Origin: Clitoria ternatea
Lineage: Eukaryota > Streptophyta > Magnoliopsida > Fabales > Fabaceae
Assembly (NCBI GenBank): GCA_037962975.1
Contig: CM075673.1
Location: 119,865,001 to 119,929,000 of the forward strand
DNA length: 64,000 nucleotides
Reading direction: 5' to 3'
The notes under the pieces are model-generated. The model saw only the letters and a program-made list of their open reading frames with translations. It made no database searches and was not told where the DNA came from. The translations under genes were made by a program, and so were the position numbers. How positions within the stretch are numbered: position 1 is the stretch's first letter; each line of letters starts with the position of its first letter. Positions 12,186 to 24,355 of the stretch are shown piece after piece.

Positions 12186-12360
12186 CCAAAAATGATCCTC
12201 TTGAGACTAGCGAAATCACAATCACGCTTCACGATTTTGATTACCCAGTCGACTATGCCGACGAAGAAGGTAAGGGAAACCTGTAAGCCACCTCACAAGT
12301 TAACAAGATCGTTAGAACAAGAGGGTAAAGAATACCCCTAAATCAAGAACAATTGAAGGA
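12186..12360 (+). pseudogene. Remnant of the start of Ogre1 pol
   Basis: About 90 bases read as the N-terminal linker of Tat/Ogre pol (HDFDYPVDYADEEGKG), matching the Ogre2 region just upstream of its RT. A TAA stop follows at once and similarity ends near 12350. No RT, RNase H or integrase sequence follows. Confidence 0.65.
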
Positions 12361-13830
12361 ATCACGGGGGCAATTTACCAGAAGGCATTAGTAATTTTGG
12401 TTCAGGACGTGGAAGGAATCTATGGAATGACAACATGGCCAAGTCCCGAATTGGACAAGTGGTAGGCCAGTCAACTAAGAAAACCACAACAGTTACCAGC
12501 ATAAATAGGGGAAAATTGCTAATGCCTATAAATGTAGACACAATTGAGGAAGACTTTGCCGAAAAAGAAAAAAAATGATGAAAAATGAAAAATAAAGCCA
12601 AGCTTGAAGTCCAATGCACATACCAAGCAAGGAAAGCTGGTTACGTCCAGATCATCAAGCAAGCTGTCATTTGGGAATGAATGTCACTAGACCAAGAACT
12701 TGCATTTTTGTCATCATCAACACCTCAACCTAAAAAGGTACGCTGTTCCTCATGTTCATGTAACCAAGGAAATAGTCTATCAGATTGAGTCATTGCATCA
12801 TCAAGGGGATAAAAAAAACAAAGCAAAAAAAAGAAGCAAAAAAAAAGCAAAAAAAAAAAAACAAAGCAAAAGAAAAATCGAAAATGAAAAAGAGAGGAAA
12901 AAATAAAGGCCAAAATGATGATTCAAAGTAATTCCCTCTTATTGATGCCAAAAGACTCACCAATATTTCCTTGGATACATGGCATAGGAATAGAGTTTCC
13001 TCTTTGAAGTAACATCAGTTTCCCAAAGGATCAAACTAAATTTGGAAAAGGATAGGCAGACCCAACTGGAGTGTGATCAGTTTCAACTTTTTACTGTAAA
13101 GAATGCGACCGAAAATGAATAAGAAGAGAAAAACACATGAAAAGCTCCCTAGGCTGAAAACCTGAAAGGGCGGCCTAGGCAAAAGTTAGAGCAACCCGGT
13201 GAGTTGAAAACCTGAAAAGGTGGCTCAGGTAAAAATTAGGGTCAACATCTCGGCAGAGTAACTAAAGTTCCCAATGCAAAACGTGCAAACTGGGGCATGT
13301 GGACCATGGTCAAACTACCCTCTCGAAGGCAGAGTTGAACGATGTATTTGAGGTCGTGACGTGGGATTAAGGTTCTCACTAGTCTCAGGAATTCACTGGA
13401 GGATCCTTGAACTTTTCCTGTTTCTCCCGGCCTTGACCTGTCCTACGTAACTTCATTTCATCCCATCTATTTTCCCCATTATCCATTCTCTGTATTCTGT
13501 TTGACATACATGAATAAAATTCATCCTTTTTTTCGATACATGTTATGAATTGCATTGATTTGATAAAACATTGTATTTTTAGTAAAATGAAAGAATGGTG
13601 AACATTTAAAGTCGCAAGGAACAAGACGCTCCCATTACTCGACCTCGTCTTAGACAATCACCATAAAGACTCAGCCAGGCACGTGCTTCAAAGCTATGAT
13701 CGCCTCTTTCATTCTCCTCAGTCCATGAGTTATCCTAAGGGTCGCGGTTTCACAGGACCTACCCAGTTTTTGGATTTTACTTTGCACTACTAACCTTTTC
13801 CTGCAGGTTATTACAACAGACAGTCATGTC
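12361..13830 (+). other. Ogre1 region between the pol remnant and the tandem repeats
   Basis: Non-coding. 12361-13100 is A-rich (an A/C/G-simple tract at 12805-12910) and of unknown origin. 13141-13245 carries two copies of a block containing GAAAACCTGAAAGGGCGGCC, also found reversed in Ogre2 at 52749-52851. 13300-13770 matches the Ogre2 3' untranslated region around 52250-52620 in short blocks, so this is the normal sequence between integrase and the 3' LTR. Confidence 0.65.
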
Positions 13831-13839
13831 AAGTGTTGA

Positions 13840-14640
13840 CACCTCAAGTTCCTTCCTCGAACCGCCAAAGTTGGCACTCCTCAAAATTCTTTCCTCCATC
13901 GCCAAAGTTGACAATTCTCAAAGTCTTCCCCCCAAATCGCCAAAGTTGGCACCGCTCAAAATCTCTTCCTTAATCTGCCAAAGATGGCACCTCTCAATGT
14001 TTTCTCAAATTGCCAAAGCTGGCACTTCTCAGAACTCCTTCCTCAAATCACCAAAGCTGGCATCTCTTAAAGTCTTCTCCTTAATCGCCAAAGCTGGCAC
14101 TCCTCAGAAATCTCTTCTTAAATCGCCCAAGCTGGCACTTCTTATATCTCCTTCCCTAAATCGCCAAAGTTGGCACTTCTTGAAGTCTTCCCCTCAATTG
14201 CCAAAGCTGACACTTCTTCAAACTCCCTTCCAAGGAATCTACCTGATACATTCTGACAGTCAAGCGTTTCCCTTCCCAAAGATAGTTTCCAGCAAAAATT
14301 CTATCCCCCAGCAGAGTCACCAAACTCTCCCCAGTAAGCCTACAATTCAGATCATCTTCTCCCCCTGATAAGAATACTTTTCTAATCAGGCTTAGAAGAA
14401 CACTCCCAAACGGAACCGTGATCGCCAAAGCTGGCACCTTTCAAGGTTTCTTCCTCCATAGCCCAAGCAGGCACCGTTCGAAGTTTCTTTCTCCTTAATC
14501 GCCAAAGTTGGCAATCTTTAAAGTCTCCCGCTCAACTCCAAAATCAGCATTTCCCAAATTCTTCCCCAGTGGAATCGATTGCCAGAGCTAGCACTTCTCA
14601 AGATCTCTTCCCCAATGAACCCTAAATTTTCCATTCTCAG
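13840..14640 (+). repeat. Degenerate tandem repeats with a GCCAAAGTTGGC core
   Basis: About a dozen copies of a 55-70-base unit such as ATCGCCAAAGTTGGCACT followed by a C/T-rich stretch. The core GCCAA-AG-TTGGC is a short inverted repeat. The same core in the same sense orientation occurs in Ogre2 at 50040-50300 and 51480-52160. The 180-aa frame across it is a by-product of the repeats. Confidence 0.85.
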
Positions 14641-14950
14641 TTAGGGGCAGTACCCTAAATCACCAAATTCTTCCAGTGGAACTACATTTCCCAAACAACT
14701 CAAACTGGGGCATCTCCCCAGATTTCTTCTGTTCCAATCAAAGGGATAATTCCCCAAAATTCCTTCAAAACATGTCAAATTGGAGCATCTCCCCAAATTT
14801 CTTCTGTTCCAGTCAAGGGGCAATTCCCCAAGAACCTTCAGTCATGTCAAATCGGGGCATCACCCCAGGTTCATTCCCTTTCAGTCAAGGAGGCAATTCC
14901 TTAAGATTCCTTCAGTCATGTCAAACTGAGGCATCGCCAAGAGCCTTTAA
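14641..14950 (+). repeat. Four tandem units with a GGGGCAT...CCCC core
   Basis: Units of about 65-70 bases: TCAAACTGGGGCATCTCCCC, then a T-rich stretch, TCCAGTCAAGGGGCAATTCCCC and a short spacer. The core is hairpin-like and resembles the core of the ~84-base repeat of Ogre2 (50460-51345, reverse strand). No polypurine tract is seen between these units and the 3' LTR remnant. Confidence 0.8.
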
Positions 14951-14960
14951 GTCCAGTGAG

Positions 14961-16513
14961 TTAATTTGGACGAGACGTCCTGTTAGCTCCTCCAATCTCT
15001 ACAAAACCTTTCGCTCTCTCTTTCTCTCTCTCTCTCTCACCAATTCTTCTCCCGTTCTTCTTCCATCGTCCCTCACCATACTGTCCATAATCCTCCACAC
15101 CACCATCTCTCTCCAGCACCATACCAACCTCTCCCAGCACCTTCCCATTCCCTTTTCCCCTCTCGGACCAGCACTCCTACTCCATCATCACTCGGTTTTC
15201 GCTCAACCTTCACCCGGTATTCCTCTTATCACTCGGATTTACTATTTTGCACTCGGTTTCCCTTATTTCCACTCGGATTCTCACTGTTTCACTCAGATTT
15301 TCACTGTTTCACTCAGATTTTTACTGTTTCACTCAGATTTTCACTGTTTCACTCGGATTTTCAATTTTTCCACTCGGATCTTTCCAGTTTCACTCAGATT
15401 TTCCCTGTTTTCACTCGGATTTTCATAGTTTCACTCGGATTTTCATAGTTTCACTCGGTTTTCTTATTTTTCACTCAGTTTTCTTATTTTTCATGCGTTT
15501 TTTTTTATTTCTTGCACTCGGTTTCCTCTTCTCCCACTCAGTTTTTACTCATTTTTCTTTTTTTTTTGCTTTGTACTAAAATATGATAAAGGGAATAAAT
15601 GTTTCCTATGTTTTCTTTCTAGTTTAAATAAAAATAAAAAATAAATCATTCTTAGTCAATGTCGTACGGAAAATACTTCCGTTTACACCACTTTTATAGG
15701 ATTCGTACACGTGCGAAGAACTTCGCCTTGTATGGGTTCCTCACCATAATGATTCCCATCAACATTTCCTTAATCTTTTTCCTAAATATAAAAAAAAAAC
15801 TTTTAAAGAACTACGTGACCCTGATTTCTCGAAAGCTTGAGAATACGTAGGAGCAGGAAATAGTTCCTGTCGGGCCCATCTTTCTTTATTTAATTTTTAG
15901 AGTTTTCATTTTTGTCTTGCTATCAAAAGGAGGAGCGAGGTTAATTTGGACGAGACGTCCTGTTAATCTCATATTTTTTAATATCTCTTTAAAAAGGAGG
16001 AGTGAGGTTAATTTGGACGAGACGTCCTGTTAATCTCATATTTTTAAATATCTCTTTAAAAAGGAGGAGCGAGGTTAATTTGGACGAGACGTCTTGTTAA
16101 TCTCATATTCTTTTAATAATATCTCTTTAAAAGGTGGAGCGAGATTAATTTGGACGAGACGTCCTGTTAATCTCATGTAAATATTTTGTGTTGATTTTTG
16201 TTTATTTTTTTGTTTATTTTGTCGTTTCGTACATTTTTCTTTTCATGAAGAAGTTAAAATAATTATTGGTTTAGTTATAATGCGCGCTATCAAATTGAGG
16301 TAACCGTTTTTATAACGGACAGTCGTGAGGTGCTAATACCTTCCTCACCTGTAATCAGACTCCCGAATTTGGAATTTCATTTTTTATAACCAGTGCTTTT
16401 AACAAAAGGTTTTTCCACTATTTTATCCTAAAAAAATATTGGTGGCGACTCCCTGTTTATTATTTAAAACCGTTTCGAGGGTCGGCCGCGCCGCCGCGAT
16501 CCCGGTCGCGACA
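14961..16513 (+). repeat. Ogre1 3' LTR, 5' end missing
   Basis: From about 15010 it matches the 5' LTR from 6911 to its end with few differences, including the four 68-base units at 15926-16180, and ends GGTCGCGACA before the CTTAT duplication. The first ~1.5 kb of LTR, with TATA box and polypurine tract, are missing. In their place at 14961-14984 is a stray copy of the core of the 68-base unit, which normally lies in the distal LTR. Confidence 0.85.
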
Positions 16514-16518
16514 CTTAT

Positions 16519-16930
16519 CATCAACATCATATATATATATACATTTTCATAACAATCAATATAGCCAAGCCATCATTCATCACTTCATCAAATTGAACAT
16601 ATAACACATTCATGGCAAGGCATTGCATGAGTTCCACATCAACATAATTAACAATTAATTCACTCATGCGATTTGAAATGCAAACTCCTCTCCTACCTCG
16701 AGAGAAGAACCGCCACGCGATCACATCGATCATTCCGCATCATCGCCCGGAATACAACCCTATCAACAATTATACATACACATGTAATCAATAAACCATT
16801 ACAAGACATTACATCTCTTAACTCATGATCAAGTCCTAGACTTGTCTAAGCTCCAAATTCATCTACCCATGTTAGGCTTGGGGAATTCCTTTCCCCAAAG
16901 CTAATATTCTCCAAGTCTTAAGGGTTAAAC
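16519..16930 (-). mobile_element. LTR A, segment 2
   Basis: Continuation of LTR A between the Ogre1 duplication and solo LTR C. AT-rich, with a short TA run at 16530. No gene seen. The last five bases (TAAAC) are the target duplication of solo LTR C. Confidence 0.75.
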
Positions 16931-19900
16931 TGTAACACCCTCGGTTAGATAAGACAAACCCTTCTATAGGATCATCCTATTTAACTGAGAGGTCACAAGT
17001 TTTCAGAAAAAAGTGAATATTTTTTTTTAAAATAAAGAGTTGGCAGATCAGTGGAAGTAAATAGTAGATAATCACATAGTCATTCATAGACTGTAAATAA
17101 TTGTACTCTTAACAGAATGGGGCACACAGGCACCCTTAAATATTATACAGTCATCCAGTGTCTGATTATTAATAATAAATATTCTATCTTTAATGATCGT
17201 TCTCAGTGGGTTCAGCATATTGCTATTCTTCACACTCGGGTTCTTGATTTTCTAATTCCTCTGAAAATTGTCAACAGTAAGGGTGAGTATAACCCAAGAC
17301 CCTGATTGGTTAATCCAGTGCGGACATAATCCAGTTAACAAATAATATCACATAATTCATACAATTAGCATATTTATAACAATCAAGCATGTCGTCATGA
17401 AAATGCATGAATTGAATTTATTATGATTTATCTTTGATTAAGTCTCATGATGCATGTGGGCCCAATAAATCTATTTTTCTTCATCTTATTTTTTGGAATA
17501 TCTCCATTCCAATCATCTAGAGTGATCAGGGTCCGCCAAGTTCCATATGGTACAAATGAACTCATTGGTTCTTATCGTTTAAATATTTTTGGAACTTGGA
17601 TCCCTACGATCATAGTTACACTCCGTCATTTAGTCAAAGTACACTAGAATTGCATCGTCTCACCCGGCTATCAGGCGCGACTCTGATGCCATTGGGTTGC
17701 CGTTCCAATTGTACTCCCAAGATTCTTCATGGAGATCGAACGTGAGTGTCCTCCACTGTACCAAGTGTATGCTCTAGAGGTTTTTCTTCTTCAAAAATAT
17801 TTTCATGATGCGAAATGCATTTATTTTATCAATTGATTCCTTGGGTATCTATGTGTTTCCAGTCTCATCATATCATTCCCAAGCTCTTTGAATTCCATCA
17901 ATTATTTAAACATTGTAAGATATTCGTTTATTATTCTAGAAATATGTCTATTGTAACTTGGTTAAAATTATATTTTGTATAAAGAGTAAAATAATATATT
18001 CTTTATGTAATTACTCATAATTAAGACGTTAACAATGTTAATAACAATAATACTGACAATAATAATAACAATATTAAGATTGATGATAATTAGAATAATA
18101 ATAATAATAGAATAAGAATGATAATAATAATTATAACTTTCCAATAATTTAAAAAGTATTAAAGAATAGTTTCTAAATGAAAATCCAAGTGAAAAACATT
18201 AAAAACAGAGTTTTCCGAGTGGAACAAGGGTAAATCCGAGTGAAATAAGTATGATTCCGAGTGGAATCATGTTGAGAAGGGTTTTCCAAACGATCTGGCT
18301 AAAAATCCGATTGAAATTACACTGGAAAGCTGTTTTCCGACTGAAACAGGTTTGATTCTGAGTGAAAATGAGTTCCTGAGTGAAATCAAGTATGATTCCG
18401 AGTGGAATCAGTATGAAAAGAGTTTCCTGAGTAAAAATAAGATAAGTTCCGAGTGAAACATGAGTTTACCAAGTGAAATTAGTTGAAAAGGGTTCTGTCT
18501 GAAAGACACATGCGAGTAAAATAAATCCGAGTAAGATAATCCTGATTCCGAGTGGAATCAGGTTGGGAAAGGTCTTCTGGGTGAATTAACTTTATATACC
18601 GAGTTACATCAAACTGAAAGGAGTTCTCTTAGTGAAAATAACTGTTTGCTGAGTAAAATAAATTGTTTTCCAAGTGAAATCACTGAAAAGAGTTGTCTGG
18701 GTAAAACTAACTGTTTTCTGAGTGAAATATGATGTTTTCCGAGTGAAATCAACTGGGAAGATGCTGACCGTGTGAAAGTAAACTAGGAAAAGTTATCCGA
18801 GTGCAATAAGGTTGTTTACCGAATGAAAATTTATTCTATCAGAATGAAATACATTCAGTTAAGGTTGAATCCGATTGAAATTAAGCAAATCCGAGTTGTT
18901 ACAAATGTAACACCAGTCGGATTAGTAGAAGCAGAGCTTGTTATTATTAATTCCATCTTCCATTCATAATTCATCATTGGAAATCACACAGGTACCCATG
19001 ATTCTTAGTATTTTCAGTCCAACACAGTTCATATCTTTTCACAATTTAACAGAGTATATGCACTTAGTAACAAATATATACATATATACAAATAGTAACA
19101 ATTAAAGCATTTAATACATACAACACTGAATCTGTCCTGGAAAGGTGAGGAACAAGTTCCTTAACCCTTTCCTTCACTCGGTTTTCCCACAGAGCACCCA
19201 AGAATATACCCCCTTACCTTGATGGAGTTCCTGGATGAGGAGAAAAGGTTCCCTTCACTGTCCTTCTTCAAATCCGAGTGAAAGAGACAAGAAAGGAGGG
19301 AGGAAGAAGCTTGCAGGAAGGGGAAATGATACAGTGTGTGTGTTCTGTAAGAGTCATCACACTGGTTTAAATAATGAGAGAGTAAGTGGAAAACTAAATG
19401 GGGAACAGCTTTTGTGAGTGGCTGCTAGTGGATTTTTAGTGGAGTGATAATAGAGTGTCAGTGGAGATTTAAATAAGGAGGTAGGCTATGTCAGTGCCCA
19501 TTTCTGGCCGCCTACTAGCTATAGTGCGCATGATTGAATTAAAATAAGCATTAAAAGACAAAATTGAAGTCAACCCGCAAAACTGACACTGAATACCGAG
19601 TGAAAATTCCACTCGGTTAACCACTATGCCGACTGGAATTCTTCTTCCGAGTCAACAAATACAAGGCTCGCTTGAGCGTGGCTTGCTCGCTTGAGCGAAG
19701 TAGAGAAATATGCATCAGGGGTCCTTCTCGCTCAAGCGGAATCCGACTCGCTTGAGCGAGTCTTCAAGTCCTCGCTCGGAATTCCTTTGAAACCGACTCA
19801 GGTACTCGGTTTTTCACTCGGTAATATCTGTCCAGACCGAGTTCTCTCTTTCAGAGTTTTCATTCGGAAACCTGAGTCTTCATTCACTTGGTTTACTCGG

Positions 19901-20674
19901 CTTAGACCAACTTCTTCAACTATATTTCCAAATTAAGGTTTATTTAAGCCATTACCTCTCGGAACAAGACCTACACATACAAGTCTCACTTGGTTTTGGT
20001 CCAGTAGAGTATATCTCACTCGGAAATGGTTCATCCTCTTACATTTCTCTCGGAATGGGCTCCCTCTACCATTTTCCACTTGGTTTCCTAAGCAAACACA
20101 TACAAAACCATTCGGAATCCTTCCCAATTGATTCCACAACACATTCCAGTCGGTAGGAAGCATCAAATCAACATAAACATAAGTATATATGCATTCTTTC
20201 ACTCGGAATGCTTCAATCAGAGGAATTTCCCTCGGAAAAGAAGCATTGGGCAAGGTTTGACTCGGAAACGAGTCTTTCCAGGGTGTTTTGACTCGGAATT
20301 TCACCCAGAAGTGGTTCTCTTGAACACACTTCACTCAGAATTGCTTCTCAGGTCAGGACTCCACTCGGTGGTAGCCCTCTCAGTCATGTTTTACTCGGAA
20401 AACATGACACTGACTCAGAATTCCATCCTTCACTCGGAATTTTTAATTATTCACTCGGAATTCCTCTCTGTTACTCGGAACAGAGCTCTTTTCACTCGGT
20501 TTTTGCTTAATTTCACTAATGGTCCATATAAATTCCATTATTATGCATAAAAATGACATTTCTGAGATACTACAGACCATCAATAGGGTATATATTGACT
20601 TATTCTTACTCACAAACCTTTCATAATTCAAAAATTACAAGAGTAAAACTATTCCTAAAAATAGGGATGTTACA
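16931..20674 (-). mobile_element. Solo LTR C (3744 bases)
   Basis: Starts TGTAACACCC, ends ATAGGGATGTTACA, and is flanked by TAAAC on both sides (16926-16930 and 20675-20679). No internal sequence is present, so it is a solo LTR left by recombination. The right end reversed (TGTAACATCCCTATTTTTAG) resembles the opening of LTR F, so it is minus-strand. CCGAGTG words on the plus strand at 18190-18890 give way to ACTCGG words at 19580-20500. CGCTTGAGCG-type words lie at 19667-19775. No coding frame is credible. Confidence 0.9.
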
Positions 20675-20679
20675 TAAAC

Positions 20680-21676
20680 AACTCCAACAACATCAACACT
20701 TAAGATTAATCCCTCAAATCAACATACCTATATACATGCATATATCTTCATTTGCAACTCATGACTTAGTTCACCATTTTATTTTATCATAAGGACCTCA
20801 TCAACCTCTAAATCTTACATAATCATAAAGCCCTAACTCAAGGGTTTTATTCCCAAACATTCAAGCTTAGGGTTTCCATTTTCACCCACATGCAAGGATT
20901 CCAACAGCACCATCTTCAACCCAACAACTCAAAACCATAAATAAAACAAGATGGAGGTAAGAAATCTTTACCTCAAGCTCAAGCTCCACCAAAAACAAAA
21001 ATGAAGTGAGGAAGAGGAAGAAGGTGACCCCACAAGCTCCCAAGCTCCATAGATGCCATTCAAGCCTCACAAATCCAAACTTTTGTATTATTTTTGATGA
21101 AAAAGGGTATAGAAGAGGGTGGGTCACAGTTTATGGAGAAAAGAAGGAGAAGAAGAAAAGTGAACATGGATGATGAAGAAGAAGAAAGTGCACGGTTGGG
21201 AAGAGAAAAGGGAGAGTAGTTTTTAATATAAATTAGGTATTACCCATTGGATAAAGAAATGCACCATTTAGTCTATTATCCATTGTGTAAAAGTATGAAA
21301 GGTGAGAGGGAGAGAGACCACGGCTGAAAAGGGAAAAGAGAAAGAAGTTTTTCATTTTCCTTTATTCCATTTTGGTTTGTAATTTCCCCGGTTATAATCA
21401 TACATCGCGTCCAATTAATTATTTCCTTGACACCAAAAATCATTTTAAATATACCATCTTAACCACAATAATTTTCCAAACATTCTAGACCTATCAAACA
21501 TCTAATTAAATCAAGTGGGTTCCACATCACCAGTTAATTCATCCAGTTCCGGTAAATGTAAATTTATCGATAATTCACCTCTAATGTCTAACAACATCTC
21601 CCATAATTATTTGACCATAAAAAATCAATTATCATCATCCAATAAATTTAATTTCCTTAAAATCCGGGATGTTACA
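20680..21676 (-). mobile_element. LTR A, segment 3 (5' end)
   Basis: Ends CGGGATGTTACA at 21676. Reversed, it opens TGTAACATCCCGGATTTTA, like the start of LTR F, confirming minus orientation. Non-coding; G/A-rich at 21130-21200. The right flank is a TRIM LTR fragment, which suggests element A landed in a TRIM copy. Confidence 0.75.
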
Positions 21677-21829
21677 CTTGGGCCCTCTAAAAGAGAGGAA
21701 GAAGGATAAGGCTTGATGAATGCTCTCTTTGGCCTTTTTGGTCTTAGACCTTGTGAGGGGACCCTTATAAGCTTCAAGTCCTTTCTCTAGGGTAGTGTGA
21801 GGGTCCTCCCTTAGTGTGTCCTCATTAGG
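21677..21829 (-). mobile_element. TRIM LTR fragment
   Basis: Matches the start of the TRIM LTR at 43490-43647 in order and orientation: GAATGCTCTCTTTGGCC, CTTGTGAGGGGACC, GCTTCAAGTCCTTTCTC, TAGTGTGAGGGTC. Truncated at left by LTR A. Confidence 0.75.
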
Positions 21830-22791
21830 ATTTCACACGCTGCAGCAGTTACTTTCAGTTTTTACCAAATTTTAAATGGAGAGAGTGGGCAAAAGAGAGG
21901 GGATAGACAGAGAACAGACACAAGACAGTTTTTGGGTGAAAATTAAGGGTTCTTCTTGAAGATCTTGAGAAAGGAAACAAGAAGGAAGATCAAGGGTTCA
22001 AGCTTGGGGTAAAACATTGGAAGATTAGTGAGAACTCTTCTTCTACCTTTAATCTTTTATTTTGTAATCCTTATTTTCTGAATGATGGGACAAATTCTTG
22101 TAACTTGTGGATTTGTAACCTCTTCTATGAGGAACTAATTTCCTATTCTTGGGATTTGGGGGAAAATATATGTGTATCAAATTAGGTTACTCTGATTTTC
22201 TTTTGTTATTGGATTTCTGTTTTCTATTCAATTTCATGAGATCTTAATGCTTCTAATGGCTTAGAAATAAGGTTAGATGAATTTAAACAATATGGATGAT
22301 TGAGAGATTGGCATATCATTAGAACGCATGAAATTGAACCTAGGGATTTGGGTTACAAAAGTAAGCAAAGCTCTTGGAGGAATAATGAGATTTTCATAGA
22401 GCCTAAAGGACCTAATTAACAAATTGAACGCAGTTCTTTGATAATTAGGTACGTTAGTGAGGTTTCGAGAGGAATTCACTAATTAGCTAAGGGAAATCTG
22501 CCTTAGGAATAGAAATTGAATAATAAAGAAAAGGGGTAATTTTGGATTTGGTACATTGCATATGAACATACTGATTCCCAAGAGCCTTTTTCATCTTGAT
22601 TTTAAAAGAGGGATTTTGAGTTGAGTTTTCTACCAATAGTCTTTAGTTTTTGGTTAATTTTATTGCACCTTTTACTTTGAAACAAATTGTCTAGATAATT
22701 AAATCATTGTGAGCTAGTACTTGGGCACAATCCTTGTGAGAACGATAACTTTTTATTACGCGATACCCCGTGCACTTACGGTTGGCTATCA
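21830..22791 (+). mobile_element. LTR-like fragment ending TATCA
   Basis: No coding sequence. Its last ~60 bases (GAGAACGATAAC, ATTACGCGATA, CCCGTGCACTTACGG, TATCA) match, reversed, the first ~60 bases of solo LTR G (61149-61210), so it is probably the 3' part of a plus-strand LTR of a related family. The 5' edge and any duplication are not identified. Confidence 0.45.
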
Positions 22792-24350
22792 ATAATAACA
22801 TGAACAACTCAACTGGCATGAAAACACTTAGAGACTAGTCAGATTGGGAAGGTTTTTATTGTGAAAGTACCCGACACTAGGGTGCTACCCCAGGTCCCCT
22901 GAAGCACCCTTTCACACCCTCTCATCGCAAGGCTCGCAATTAAGCCTTCTCTAATGTATCCTCAGTTTCTATAATCCGTCCCCAGACAATATCATTTTGT
23001 TTCACTTTAATGATTCGTGATGCATGAACTACTCATGTATTTAATTGGTTAAGGCTTTTAGAAACTCAATTCTTAAATACCATAAATGTTTACAATATCA
23101 TCTCAATAAACTGTACATTTCCTCAATTTCTTCTCTGAATTTCTGTCATACAAAAATAAATTTGGTACAGTTTTCAAATTTAAAGCTCACCAAAATTGAG
23201 TTTCCAAGCCTTAAATATCTCGAAACTTTCTCATATAAAATTTTACATAATCTTTCTCAAATTGAATCTTAGTAAGATCGAATTTAGAAATCTCAATTAT
23301 TTCCAAATATCTTTAGTTATTAGGTTGGAAAAAAAATAATTTACTTTTGAAAATTTGATTTTACTAAAGAGAATAATTCTTAATTCATTAACTAAAAATA
23401 CTTAAAACTATAAAATTTTTCTTTAATTTAAGAATTAATTATTTCAACCTTTTTATAGATTAATTTTCATAAAATGTCTTTTTCTAAAATAAATACTAGA
23501 TTTTTATTCTAAAGATTAAAAGTAAAGTTAATGAAAATAATTTCTAAGAAGGAATAAAAGATTAAAATGATTATAAAATACTTTCTCCAAGAATAAAAAT
23601 TTAAAGAATAAGGTAAGAAAATTCTTACTGAATTTTAGCTTTCCGTCATGCTTGCTATATGCTCAACTTCACATCACAAGATCATCAATCACAATCAAAT
23701 ATTGTCAATCATAATCAAATATTGTCAATGACAATCAAACATCATCAACCACAAATATAATCAATCATAACCAAATCAATTAAATTGAATGTCATTAATA
23801 TATATTATAATTCAAAATTTAATAGTTATTAATATAGTTATCTTGAGTCCTTTTTGTCCATTCCTCGCACAGGTCAATATAAGTCCATATAATCTAGTCC
23901 TCGCATAGGTATAGTTCAGTCCATATAGGTCATAACAGCCCAAGTCCTTGTATAGGTTTAGTCCAGTTTGCATAGGTTATCCAGGTCCTTACATAGGTAT
24001 TTCAGATCAAGTTACACAAGATACTCAATTTAAAATTTATTATAAATTTTAAGTTAAATAGTTATTATCTTAAAATAATATTATTATTAAATTTAAAAGG
24101 AGTAGGGGACTCCTCCCATTATTCTTATGTCTTTTCATATTATATTCCTATCTCACTCCCTCTTACCTCTTGTATCTTGATTCGTTATGGAAAGTCCGTG
24201 CGCGCCTCGTCTCCAAGTTCTAAAATATACCAATTTCATTTTATTATAATTATAAGATGAAAATTTAGATTACTATTTGAAACAGAAAGGGTAAATAGTA
24301 ATTATGCATAGTAATGGTAAATAGTAAATTTTACATAGTTACCATGAATA
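22792..24350 (-). mobile_element. Old AT-rich LTR sequence (LTR D), left part
   Basis: Very AT-rich, without a gene. It continues past solo LTR E to 28142. Degenerate repeats of TCATAATCAAATATTG type lie at 23690-23780, and of CCTCGCATAGGT type at 23860-24005. The left boundary is not recognised. Confidence 0.4.
23855..24010. repeat. Degenerate short tandem repeats
   Basis: Five or six units around GTCCTCGCATAGGTATAGTC with variants (CTCGCACAGGTC, CTTGTATAGG, CTTACATAGG). Period about 25-40 bases, irregular. Confidence 0.6.
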
Positions 24351-24355
24351 GTAAC

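Larger units (their letters stand above)
5387..16513 (+). mobile_element. Ogre1: Tat/Ogre Ty3/gypsy element with gag but no pol
   Basis: It starts TGTGAACACCC and ends GGTCGCGACA, and is flanked by the 5-base duplication CTTAT (5382-5386 and 16514-16518). Order: 5' LTR (5387-8417), primer-binding site (8420-8437), leader, gag (9791-11956), intron-like spacer, small pol remnant, conserved 3' untranslated region with tandem repeats, and a 5'-truncated 3' LTR (about 14961-16513). Protease, RT, RNase H and integrase are absent. The LTRs share about 1.5 kb with nearly equal length (1507 and 1504 bases from the common TTCGCTCTC word) and only scattered differences, so insertion is comparatively recent. 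The tRNA-Arg-type primer site and the gag match support the Tat/Ogre lineage. Confidence 0.9.

Noticed and set aside
13826..14368. 180-aa frame as a Ser/Pro/Leu-rich protein
   Set aside because: It is produced entirely by the GCCAAAGTTGGC tandem repeats in an untranslated region.
18898..18916. TGTTACA followed by TGTAACACC inside solo LTR C as a boundary between two LTRs
   Set aside because: No duplication fits these inner edges, whereas TAAAC fits the outer edges of the whole 3744-base unit; probably chance or an old internal change.
22372..22797. Complete solo LTR from TGAGATTTTC to TATC with AATAA on both sides
   Set aside because: It would end in TATC rather than CA, and AATAA is too common in this AT-rich sequence.
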